Source: Treponema sp.
GTDB lineage: Bacteria > Spirochaetota > Spirochaetia > Treponematales > Breznakiellaceae
NCBI GenBank assembly: GCA_031288815.1
Contig: JAITQR010000041.1
Span: 1-5,088 of the forward strand
Reading direction: 5' to 3'
DNA length: 5,088 bases
Shown here in pieces: positions 1 to 5,088 of the stretch. The notes beneath the pieces are model-generated. The model was not told where the DNA came from. It saw only the letters and a list, made by a program, of their open reading frames with translations, and ran no database searches. How positions within the stretch are numbered: the first letter of the stretch is position 1; each line of letters begins with the position of its first letter. A program made the position numbers and the translations under genes.

Positions 1-623
1 TTATTGCCAATTCCCACTATGTGGCCAAACGGATCCGTCGTGTTTACAACCGGGAGGCCGAGGTGGTGTATCCGCCCGTCTCAATAGAGAATTTTCTTCC
101 CCTCAAGAGAAGTCCGGAAGATTTTTATCTTTTTTTTGGACAACTGACCGGTTACAAGCGGGCGGATATTGCCATAAACGCCTGTATTCAGTCAGGTCGA
201 AAGCTTGTCCTTGCCGGGGCGGGGGTAAATAAAAGGTTGGAGAACTATAAAAAAACCGGGCTGGTCCATTTTGCCGGAAGAGTCCCCGATGAGGAGGCTG
301 CTTCCCTTTTATCCCGGGCCAGAGCTCTGCTTTTCCCGGGAATCGAAGATTTCGGTATTATCCCGGTGGAGGCGAACGCCGCGGGCTGTCCGGTTATCGC
401 CTTTCGGGATGGGGGTGCCCTGGACACGGTAAAAGAGGGCGTTACCGGGCTCTTTTTCGATGAGCAGAGTCCGGTCGCCCTGATCCGTGCCATGGACGAC
501 TTTGAGCGGAACGAAGCTGCCTTTTCTGAACGGACTGCCTTTACGGAGCATGTGGGGCAGTTTTCACGAGAGGCCTTCAAGGGGCGGATCATGCGTATCA
601 TCAACGAACGAAAATGGTTATAA
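1..623 (+). CDS. GT4-family glycosyltransferase, C-terminal part (5' end outside window)
   Basis: This is the C-terminal ~206 residues of a GT-B fold, GT4-type glycosyltransferase that transfers a sugar from a nucleotide donor to a lipid-linked glycan on the cytoplasmic side. The frame is open from base 3, and the residues before the GTG at 21 (IANSHYVAKRIRRVYN) are typical of the interdomain region of these enzymes. The gene therefore starts upstream, and the GTG is not the start. Visible landmarks are YPPV (about 69-80), the donor-site segment GQLTGYKR (about 138-161), LAGAG (about 213-227) and the donor-binding EX7E motif EDFGIIPVE at 345-371, followed by AAGCPVIAF. The layout resembles WbaZ-like mannosyltransferases, but the sugar and linkage cannot be read from sequence. 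The TAA stop lies 6 nt before the WbaP-type gene, which supports a shared surface-polysaccharide operon. The family call is firm; the exact substrate is unknown. Confidence 0.9.
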   Translation, partial: IANSHYVAKRIRRVYNREAEVVYPPVSIENFLPLKRSPEDFYLFFGQLTGYKRADIAINACIQSGRKLVLAGAGVNKRLENYKKTGLVHFAGRVPDEEAASLLSRARALLFPGIEDFGIIPVEANAAGCPVIAFRDGGALDTVKEGVTGLFFDEQSPVALIRAMDDFERNEAAFSERTAFTEHVGQFSREAFKGRIMRIINERKWL

Positions 624-624
624 T
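619..624 (+). promoter_or_regulatory. Possible -10 box placed for a leaderless wbaP-type mRNA
   Basis: A perfect TATAAT overlaps the stop codon of the glycosyltransferase gene and ends 5 nt before the ATG at 630. A transcript from it would begin at or next to that ATG. No good -35 hexamer is seen: the best 17-nt position (596-601, TATCAT) is weak, and the TG at 615-616 is one base too far upstream for a standard extended -10. AT-rich hexamers occur by chance, so this is tentative. Confidence 0.25.
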
Positions 625-629
625 GTGGT

Positions 630-2072
630 ATGGATATTCAGGAATTCGAAACATGGTACCACATCCGCTACAATAGGACAAGCTCAGCCCTTACCTCCAC
701 GGCTTTTATTGTTTCCGATCTGCTTGGGGTCATGCTTTCCTTTGGGGCGGGTTTTTTTCTTGTTAACCTTTACGATATTTCAGCCATAAACTTTAAGTCA
801 TTTGTCACCTACTGGCCCTATCTGCCGGTTTTTATCCTCTTTTTTCAGATAAACGGACTTTACCCTGGTATTTCCCTTGCCCCGTCAGAGGAACTGCGCC
901 ATTTTACCGTGAGTTCCTTCCTGGCCCACGGGGGGATCATTCTATCCCGTTATATTGAAGATCAGGAATTTGACGCCATATCCATTGCCTTTATCATTAG
1001 TTTTTTCTTTTCACCGGTTATTCTTATGGCAATACGCAATATAGTGCATACTGTTCTACGGAGGACCGGCTTGGGAGGGGTTCCCGCCGTAGTTTACGGC
1101 AGCGGATCAACGGGCCGTCTTGTCATTGATCGGCTTTTGGACAGTAAACGAACCGGTTATCTACCTGTTTTGATTCTGGATAGCACGGAGGAGTCGGGAG
1201 AGAGTTACCGGGATATTCCTATCCTGCATGACACATCCATTGGTCCTGAACTAGTTACACGGTTCAAAATACGAATGGCCATTGTGGCCATGCCGGAGCT
1301 TTCCCAAGGGGAGCTGTCCAATCTGCTCGGTTACTCGGTCTCGGCGTTCCGGTATTCCGTGTTGATCCCTGATTTCCTTAATGTTACCAATATTTGGATG
1401 TCCGTTAGGGATTTTGACGGTATTCTTGGTCTTGTGACCAGTCATAAACTTAAGATGTCCTGGAACCTTGCCATTAAACGGCTTTTGGATTTGTCCATTG
1501 TGTTTGTTGGCGGCTTGGTTATTCTGCCCCTGTTACTTATTATTGCCCTTTTGATAAAATTGAGTTCTCCGGGTCCGGTACTTTACAGCCACCGGCGCCT
1601 GGGCAAAAACGGTAAGCACTTTAATGCCTATAAATTCAGATCTATGATCAACGATTCACAGGCTGCCCTGGACAAGCTGCTTTCACAGTCCCCGCAGGTA
1701 CGCGCCGAGTGGGAGGCGAATCACAAGCTGAAAGACGACCCACGGGTAACACCTATCGGGAAATTTTTGCGGCGTACCAGTTTTGATGAATTCCCCCAGT
1801 TGATCAATATCCTGAAGGGTGAGATGAGTCTGGTGGGACCCAGACCGATCGTTGATAGTGAAGTTAAAAAATACGGCAAGGATTTTGATCGTATCTTTTC
1901 GGTCAAACCCGGGCTTACGGGTCTGTGGCAGGTTTCGGGCCGGTCGGATACCGATTATGCTGAACGAGTTGCCTTTGACACATACTATCTCCAAAGCTGG
2001 TCGGTCTGGCTGGACCTGTGGGTGTTTCTTAAAACATTAGGTGTTGTTATTAAAGGAAAAGGAGCGTATTGA
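630..2072 (+). CDS. Undecaprenyl-phosphate sugar-1-phosphate transferase, WbaP type
   Basis: This 480-residue membrane enzyme moves a hexose-1-phosphate from a UDP-sugar to undecaprenyl phosphate, the first membrane step of O-antigen, capsule or exopolysaccharide assembly. Hydrophobic segments lie near residues 22-46, 58-76, 93-108 (weak) and 117-135. A Rossmann-like domain follows (GSGSTG at 157-162). The hydrophobic stretch 286-309, with Pro300 inside, should be the re-entrant helix of the catalytic domain. That C-terminal bacterial sugar transferase domain shows SSPGPV (312-317), KFRSM (335-339), the catalytic Asp-Glu pair 386-387 within RRTSFDEFPQ, LVGPRP (401-406) and PGLTGLWQVSGR (427-438). 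Full length and the C-terminal KGKGAY favour the WbaP group over WcaJ. Galactose-1-phosphate is a guess by family, not proven. The in-frame TAA at 621-623 leaves ATG 630 as the first possible start. No Shine-Dalgarno sequence is visible before it, so it may depend on coupling or on a leaderless transcript. The 3' end overlaps the next gene by 1 nt. Confidence 0.93.
   Translation: MDIQEFETWYHIRYNRTSSALTSTAFIVSDLLGVMLSFGAGFFLVNLYDISAINFKSFVTYWPYLPVFILFFQINGLYPGISLAPSEELRHFTVSSFLAHGGIILSRYIEDQEFDAISIAFIISFFFSPVILMAIRNIVHTVLRRTGLGGVPAVVYGSGSTGRLVIDRLLDSKRTGYLPVLILDSTEESGESYRDIPILHDTSIGPELVTRFKIRMAIVAMPELSQGELSNLLGYSVSAFRYSVLIPDFLNVTNIWMSVRDFDGILGLVTSHKLKMSWNLAIKRLLDLSIVFVGGLVILPLLLIIALLIKLSSPGPVLYSHRRLGKNGKHFNAYKFRSMINDSQAALDKLLSQSPQVRAEWEANHKLKDDPRVTPIGKFLRRTSFDEFPQLINILKGEMSLVGPRPIVDSEVKKYGKDFDRIFSVKPGLTGLWQVSGRSDTDYAERVAFDTYYLQSWSVWLDLWVFLKTLGVVIKGKGAY
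2061..2064 (+). promoter_or_regulatory. Shine-Dalgarno site of the exported-protein gene
   Basis: GGAG within AAAGGAAAAGGAG, near the 3' end of the WbaP-type gene, sits 7 nt before ATG 2072. This favours ATG 2072 over the in-frame TTG at 2069, which would have a shorter spacing. It indicates independent re-initiation at the TGATG junction. Confidence 0.75.
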
Positions 2073-2860
2073 TGCGAAACATGTATTCTCTGGTTGTCTT
2101 TTTTCTCTGTTCCGGTTTCTTGTTGTTTTCCCAGGAAAGTTCCCCCCCGCGTTCTTTTAACGATATTTTTCCTGCCCTGGACGGAGGAATACGGGAACAG
2201 GCTTTTTCCGCAAACGGTTACTTTGCCTCTTACAGGCAAAACTATCAAACCCTGAATGCCCCGGGTCTTGATTCCCGAATCCGTTCAGGGATTGACACGC
2301 TTAACCCCTCGGTGGTTATCGAGTGTCTTCTGGTTATTCCCTATTCATCCGGGCCTATGGAAGCTGTCGATATCTACAACGCCATTCGTCATATTCGCGC
2401 CTTAACGGGGCGCCTGTACCATTCGGCAACCCGTGACTCGGATCTTCCGCTGTTTGAGGACGCCACCCGCATTGAAGGTCCCAGAAGAACTTCAAGCTTG
2501 AACGATCCGCCACCCCGGAATAACCTGCCCGATACGGAAACGATTCATATCCGGTTAAAGGACGCCAACTTCGGTAATTCCTACTACCAGGCCGATGTTC
2601 AAAAAGGCCCGTGGGGGTTTAACTATAATCTTTCAAACAGCCGGGATCTGAGCTACCTTATCTTCCCGGTTATCAAATCGGGTCAGTTCATCGCCCGATT
2701 CTACTTTGAACCCATTACCGAGGGGATCCTGGTCTACTGCCTGAGCGGCGCCAAAGTTTCGGATTTTATCGCCTCACAGGTGGACATGCCGTCCGCCATT
2801 CAAAAACGGCTGGAAGTTATTCTAAACTGGGTCATCGATTGCGTGAACGGCCGTGTATAA
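2072..2860 (+). CDS. Exported protein of unknown function (DUF6675-like)
   Basis: The gene encodes 262 residues from ATG 2072, which shares its A with the TGA of the preceding gene. The first 20 residues look like a Sec signal peptide: Arg2, a hydrophobic core from about Tyr5 to Phe19, and a likely cleavage after Ser20 (LLFS/QESS). Cys13 lies inside the hydrophobic core, so a lipoprotein is unlikely. No other membrane segment is clear, so the mature protein should be periplasmic or outer-surface. The stretch IYNAIRHIRALTGRLYHSATR (residues 101-121) and the later part around LKDANFGNSYY and ITEGILVYCLSG resemble, from memory, treponemal exported proteins of the DUF6675 type. No enzyme motif is recognised. 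Residues 138-153 are rich in Pro, Asn and Asp and look like a flexible loop. Coupling to a WbaP-type transferase suggests a role in, or co-regulation with, surface glycan production; that is inference. The ORF and signal peptide are solid; the family link is moderate. Confidence 0.8.
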   Translation: MRNMYSLVVFFLCSGFLLFSQESSPPRSFNDIFPALDGGIREQAFSANGYFASYRQNYQTLNAPGLDSRIRSGIDTLNPSVVIECLLVIPYSSGPMEAVDIYNAIRHIRALTGRLYHSATRDSDLPLFEDATRIEGPRRTSSLNDPPPRNNLPDTETIHIRLKDANFGNSYYQADVQKGPWGFNYNLSNSRDLSYLIFPVIKSGQFIARFYFEPITEGILVYCLSGAKVSDFIASQVDMPSAIQKRLEVILNWVIDCVNGRV

Positions 2861-2885
2861 GGGCCTCCCCCTCACGGAACACAAA

Positions 2886-2957
2886 AGCGGCTGAAGGGAG
2901 TCGAACCCTCGTCTCCAGCTTGGAAGGCTAGAGTAATAGCCGTTATACGACAGCCGC
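2886..2957 (-). tRNA. tRNA-Gly, anticodon TCC
   Basis: This 72-nt gene folds into a standard cloverleaf. It has a 7-bp acceptor stem GCGGCTG/CAGCCGC with discriminator T, a short D arm (GTAT/TTAC, three pairs plus a T-T), and an anticodon stem CTAGC/GCTGG around loop CTTCCAA. The anticodon TCC lies at 2924-2922 and the variable region is 4 nt. The T arm is GAGGG-TTCGACT-CCCTT. It closely resembles E. coli tRNA-Gly(UCC), including the D-arm and anticodon-loop sequence. It reads glycine codons GGA and GGG. The 3' CCA is not encoded (the trailer reads TTTGTG), so CCA-adding enzyme is needed. It lies between the mutY-like operon and the oppositely oriented polysaccharide block. Confidence 0.97.
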
Positions 2958-2958
2958 A

Positions 2959-2982
2959 TTGATTCATACTAGCCGGAATCAA
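2959..2982. repeat. 7-bp perfect inverted repeat around the tRNA -10 box
   Basis: TTGATTC (2959-2965) and GAATCAA (2976-2982) are exact reverse complements separated by 10 nt, which contain the -10 box (2966-2971). Half-site centres are about 17 nt apart, more than one helical turn. It could be an operator or simply chance in a short AT-rich stretch. Confidence 0.5.
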
Positions 2983-2995
2983 AACAAAAAGTCAA
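2966..2995 (-). promoter_or_regulatory. Sigma70-like promoter of the tRNA-Gly gene
   Basis: Reading the minus strand, a -35 box TTGACT (2995-2990, five of six matches to TTGACA) is followed after 18 nt by a -10 box TAGTAT (2971-2966, four of six matches to TATAAT). The -10 box ends 8 nt before the first tRNA base, so the transcript would begin with only a base or two of leader. The tRNA therefore probably has its own start site and does not rely only on read-through from the mutY-like operon. Confidence 0.6.
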
Positions 2996-3001
2996 CAGAC
3001 A

Positions 3002-3043
3002 TCACGCCGCCTGCCTCAACAGCCGGTGGATGTAGTAAGACAT
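3002..3043 (-). CDS. Doubtful 13-codon reading frame after mutY-like gene
   Basis: ATG (3043-3041) opens a 13-residue frame, MSYYIHRLLRQAA, ending at TGA (3004-3002). A strong AAGGAGGG ribosome site (3053-3046) overlaps the mutY-like stop codon. However, only 3 nt separate GGAGG from the ATG, much less than the usual 5-9, so initiation may be poor. The peptide would be basic and slightly amphipathic. Nothing identifies a function. It could equally be chance, or a remnant of a lost downstream gene. Confidence 0.2.
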   Translation of the reverse strand: MSYYIHRLLRQAA

Positions 3044-3051
3044 CACCCTCC

Positions 3052-3903
3052 TTAAGCTCCGCCCGTATCATCCCCACCCCAAATCCGGTAGATTCCCTCG
3101 CACTCAGCCACCATATTTTCCTTTCTCAGGGCCTCAAGTACCTGGTACAGGTCTTCCGGGCTGTCAATACCGCTGCGTTCCTGTAGTTCATCCAGCGCCC
3201 CCTGCCCGTCCTGGACCAGGGTCTTAAGCACCAGCCCCCGGAGCTGCCGGAAAGAACCCTCAAAGGGGCTCTGACGGGTATAGTGGGCGCTTTGGCGGTT
3301 CGGATTGGGGGTAAGCTTTTTAAGGGCGGCCCCGTAGTCCATAAGGGCGTAATACCACCTGCGGGGATTGGTTCCGTCAAGGCACGAGCTCAAAATGGGG
3401 ATGATCTCTTTGTCCTTTACCCCGGTTTCATCCTTGAAAAAGAAATGTAAAACCGCCGCGCGGATATTCGTTTCAATAAAAACCGTAGGAATATTATACG
3501 CAAAGCACGGTATCGCCCGGGCGGTATAGGGACCTATGCCGGGAAGCTCTTCCAGCTCTCCGGGTTTATCCGGCACTCCGCCGTCATATTCCTTGACAAG
3601 TCTGCGGGCGCAGTCTTTGAGGTGATAACACCGGCGGTTGTAGCCCAGCCCATACCAGGCGTACAACACTTCGTCCATGGAAGCCCGGTGAAGATGGTTG
3701 GGGGACGGCCACTTTTCCATCCACGTGGGCCAGTACTGAACGACCCGTGCCGTCTGGGTTTGTTGGAGCATAAATTCCGATACCATGACTCCCCAGGGCT
3801 GGATATTCTTCCGCCAGGGAAAGACACGTCCCTCCTTCTTGTAGTGGGAATAAACCGCGTCCTGAAAATCGCCGATATCCTTGGCTGAAATATCTATACT
3901 CAT
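3052..3903 (-). CDS. MutY-like adenine DNA glycosylase, clusterless, with altered catalytic residue
   Basis: This 283-residue HhH-GPD protein should be a base-excision repair glycosylase that removes adenine mispaired with 8-oxoguanine. MutY hallmarks are FPWR (28-31), SEFMLQQTQ (42-50, with Glu43), GLGYNRR (85-91) and the helix-hairpin-helix LPGIGPYTA (120-128). Tyr126 stands where EndoIII has its catalytic Lys, which favours MutY over Nth. Three features differ from classical MutY. The catalytic Asp of the usual DGN motif is Glu144 (FIETNIR, 142-148). The four Fe-S cysteines expected soon after MDYGA (188-192) are all absent. The MutT-like 8-oxoG-reading domain is replaced by about 60 residues (217-276) that look like a winged helix. 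Other cysteines (92, 98, 133, 174, 268) do not have cluster spacing. The ATG overlaps the stop of the kinase-like gene as ATGA, with GGAGG (3917-3913) 9 nt upstream, so it is the last coupled gene of the operon. Adenine specificity is inferred. Confidence 0.88.
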   Translation of the reverse strand: MSIDISAKDIGDFQDAVYSHYKKEGRVFPWRKNIQPWGVMVSEFMLQQTQTARVVQYWPTWMEKWPSPNHLHRASMDEVLYAWYGLGYNRRCYHLKDCARRLVKEYDGGVPDKPGELEELPGIGPYTARAIPCFAYNIPTVFIETNIRAAVLHFFFKDETGVKDKEIIPILSSCLDGTNPRRWYYALMDYGAALKKLTPNPNRQSAHYTRQSPFEGSFRQLRGLVLKTLVQDGQGALDELQERSGIDSPEDLYQVLEALRKENMVAECEGIYRIWGGDDTGGA

Positions 3904-4478
3904 TTCTTCTGCCCTCCTCTGTTATCCGCACCGGCGATTATAAGCCGGGCAATGCTGTCGGGACTACGATCGTCCGTGTCGATAATCAGATCCGCAAAAT
4001 CGTAATCATCGTTATCAATGTGATAGATCCGCAGATACCGTTCGTGATCCTGACGGTCCCGTTCCGCGGTAAAGGCCTGTACGTCCTCCAATCTTCCCCC
4101 TTCCCGTTTTACCACCCGCTCCGCCCTGGTTGTTGCCCGGGCCCGCAGATAAACTTTTAGGTCTGCCTCCGGCAACATCCATATTGCCAGCCGGGAACCC
4201 AGGACACAGCCCCCCCCTTCCCGTGCCAGGGCAACCTGGCGGCTGTCAACCTCCCGGTCCCAGCTATCGTCCCGGGCGGCCCGTTCTAAAACTTCCCCGA
4301 GGGTTATTCCCCGCTCCTCCGCCAGGTTTCTGAACGTAAAGTTAATAAAGCGTAAACCCAGTGTATCCGCCACTATTCTGCTTACCGTCGTGTTTCCGCA
4401 GCCGCTTTTCCCCGAGATGGCGATCCTATATCCCCGCGCCTCGTCCCGGCGTGTCGGCGTGTCGCCGTTATTCCACAT
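3900..4478 (-). CDS. Cytidylate-kinase-like P-loop protein
   Basis: This 192-residue P-loop protein resembles short cytidylate kinases of the archaeal/spirochaetal type, which phosphorylate CMP or dCMP with ATP in nucleotide salvage and recycling. The fold begins at YRIAISGKSGCGNTT (17-31). The glycine-rich loop is intact, but the Walker A Lys is Asn29. Other conserved-looking parts are FTFRNLAEERG (47-57), GGGCVLGSRLAIWML (88-102), a basic lid segment AERDRQDHERY (138-148) and DNDDYDFADLIIDTD (155-169). ATG 4478 is chosen because GGAGG (4492-4488) lies 9 nt upstream. The in-frame ATG at 4511 has no ribosome site and would add 11 residues before a variable N-terminus. The start overlaps yicC by 11 nt and the end overlaps the mutY-like gene by 4 nt. 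CMP kinase is the best family call, but substrate and even activity are unproven given Asn29. Confidence 0.82.
   Translation of the reverse strand: MWNNGDTPTRRDEARGYRIAISGKSGCGNTTVSRIVADTLGLRFINFTFRNLAEERGITLGEVLERAARDDSWDREVDSRQVALAREGGGCVLGSRLAIWMLPEADLKVYLRARATTRAERVVKREGGRLEDVQAFTAERDRQDHERYLRIYHIDNDDYDFADLIIDTDDRSPDSIARLIIAGADNRGGQKK
3913..3917 (-). promoter_or_regulatory. Shine-Dalgarno site of mutY-like gene
   Basis: GGAGG on the minus strand, within the last codons of the kinase-like gene, sits 9 nt before ATG 3903. Together with the ATGA overlap it supports coupled translation of the two genes. Confidence 0.7.
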
Positions 4479-5088
4479 TGCGAAGTTCCTCCCGTACGTT
4501 TTCCAGGGCATTTTTCATTTCCACAACCGCGCGGCTGACTTCGATAAGGGGCGCCTTGGAACCGATGGTGTTTATTTCCCGGTTCATTTCCTGGCTGAGA
4601 AAATCAAGCTTTTTTCCGGGGCTGGGACTCCGCTCCGCCTCCGCCCGGAATTCGGCCAGATGCGACCTGAGCCGGGAGATCTCCTCCGAAATCGTATACT
4701 TCATCAACAGTACCGCCGTTTCCGCGAGGATACGGTTTTCGTCGATCCTGTCCGCAAGGAGTTCCTGAAAACGGCTGCGCAGGTTTTCCTGTATGGTGGC
4801 CTCGAGTTCTTCCGCGTGAAGGGCCACCTGCCCCAGGGAATCTTCAATGACGCCAATCTGGGAAAGGATATGCTCCTGGGTATGCCGTCCTTCCCGTGAA
4901 CGCTCGGCGCTGAAACGATCCAGGGCCGTTTTCAGCGCTCCCTCAAGCCGTTCCCAGTAGCGATCCTCGTCCCGCAGCCATTCCACCTCCAACACTCCCT
5001 CCAGGCCGATCAGGGTTTTAAGATCCGGCTTTTCATCGACGCGGAGAATTTCGGCCAGGCTGTTGAACGCCGCCGTGTAGGCCCTTAC
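4468..5088 (-). CDS. yicC: YicC/YloC-family endoribonuclease, C-terminal part (5' end outside window)
   Basis: The visible 206 residues are the C-terminal two thirds of a protein usually about 290 long. The frame is open to the window edge. The residues before the GTG at 4995 (VRAYTAAFNSLAEILRVDE, then a PGVLEVE-like LEGVLEVEW) fit the family, so that GTG is internal. The C-terminal domain (DUF1732) is easy to recognise: DENRILAETAVLL, ISEEISRLRSHLAEF, the signature KKLDFLSQEMNREINTIGSK and EVSRAVVEMKNALENVREELRNVE at the end. YicC of E. coli and relatives are reported as endoribonucleases in RNA turnover. Much of the visible part is charged and helical, with coiled-coil character. The stop lies inside the kinase-like gene (11-nt overlap). 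In many bacteria this gene precedes gmk; here its partner is a CMP-kinase-like gene. Identification is firm; the exact RNA targets are unknown. Confidence 0.93.
   Translation of the reverse strand, partial: VRAYTAAFNSLAEILRVDEKPDLKTLIGLEGVLEVEWLRDEDRYWERLEGALKTALDRFSAERSREGRHTQEHILSQIGVIEDSLGQVALHAEELEATIQENLRSRFQELLADRIDENRILAETAVLLMKYTISEEISRLRSHLAEFRAEAERSPSPGKKLDFLSQEMNREINTIGSKAPLIEVSRAVVEMKNALENVREELRNVE
4488..4492 (-). promoter_or_regulatory. Shine-Dalgarno site fixing the kinase-like start
   Basis: GGAGG on the minus strand, inside the last codons of yicC, lies 9 nt before ATG 4478. It makes that codon a better start than the in-frame ATG at 4511 and points to re-initiation by ribosomes finishing yicC. 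Confidence 0.7.

Noticed and set aside
21..23. GTG as the start of the first glycosyltransferase gene
   Set aside because: The frame remains open to the window edge with family-like residues upstream, and a GT4 enzyme needs an N-terminal domain that is missing from this point.
1683..1994. Minus-strand 103-codon frame opposite the WbaP-type catalytic domain
   Set aside because: It is antisense to the conserved sugar transferase domain, with no signals of its own.
2851..2877. CCGTG/CACGG pairing after the exported-protein gene as a terminator
   Set aside because: Five base pairs with a 17-nt loop and no following T-run; too weak to call a terminator.
2997..3046. 9-bp direct repeat AGACATCAC at 2997-3005 and 3038-3046
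   Set aside because: Only two short copies 41 nt apart, with no element between them having terminal inverted repeats or coding capacity; likely chance.
3584..3931. Minus-strand 115-codon frame inside the mutY-like gene
   Set aside because: It is a shifted reading of the same strand; the mutY frame carries all the conserved motifs and the coupled start.
4361..4768. Second plus-strand frame of 135 codons in the same place
   Set aside because: Ser/Arg-rich low-complexity translation antisense to yicC, overlapping the other false frame; no family resemblance.
4390..4899. Plus-strand open frame of 169 codons opposite yicC and the start of the kinase-like gene
   Set aside because: It lies wholly antisense to two well-recognised genes, has no recognisable domain or ribosome site, and is what GC-biased codon use produces by chance.

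Overview
The window is a dense bacterial region of moderate GC, with two gene blocks that converge on a tRNA gene. Gene content suggests a spirochaete, probably Treponema-like. The grounds are an exported protein resembling a treponemal family of unknown function, a CMP-kinase-like protein with an altered P-loop next to a YicC-family gene, and a MutY-like glycosylase without Fe-S cysteines. This placement rests on recalled family features, not a database search, and is only moderately sure.

Left block (+ strand, about 1-2860): the 3' part of a GT4-type glycosyltransferase gene, then a full-length WbaP-type polyprenyl-phosphate sugar-1-phosphate transferase, then a small exported protein of unknown function. 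The genes are 6 nt apart or overlap by 1 nt, so they look like the end of a surface-polysaccharide operon. The WbaP-type enzyme would load the first sugar phosphate onto undecaprenyl phosphate, and the GT4 enzyme would add a later sugar. The exported protein would act outside the cytoplasmic membrane in an unknown role.

Middle (about 2861-3051): a minus-strand tRNA-Gly(TCC) with its own sigma70-like promoter. A perfect 7-bp inverted repeat straddles the -10 box. A doubtful 13-codon reading frame lies just after the mutY-like stop codon. I see no convincing Rho-independent terminator for either block.

Right block (- strand, 5088 down to 3052): a yicC/yloC-family RNase gene (5' end outside the window), a cytidylate-kinase-like gene and a mutY-like adenine glycosylase gene. 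Both junctions overlap (11 nt, then 4 nt as ATGA), so this is a tightly coupled housekeeping operon for RNA turnover, nucleotide metabolism and DNA repair. The most unusual protein is the MutY homologue: it has Glu where MutY has its catalytic Asp, no Fe-S cysteines, and a winged-helix-like tail in place of the MutT-like domain. I see no CRISPR array, insertion sequence or clearly new defence system.
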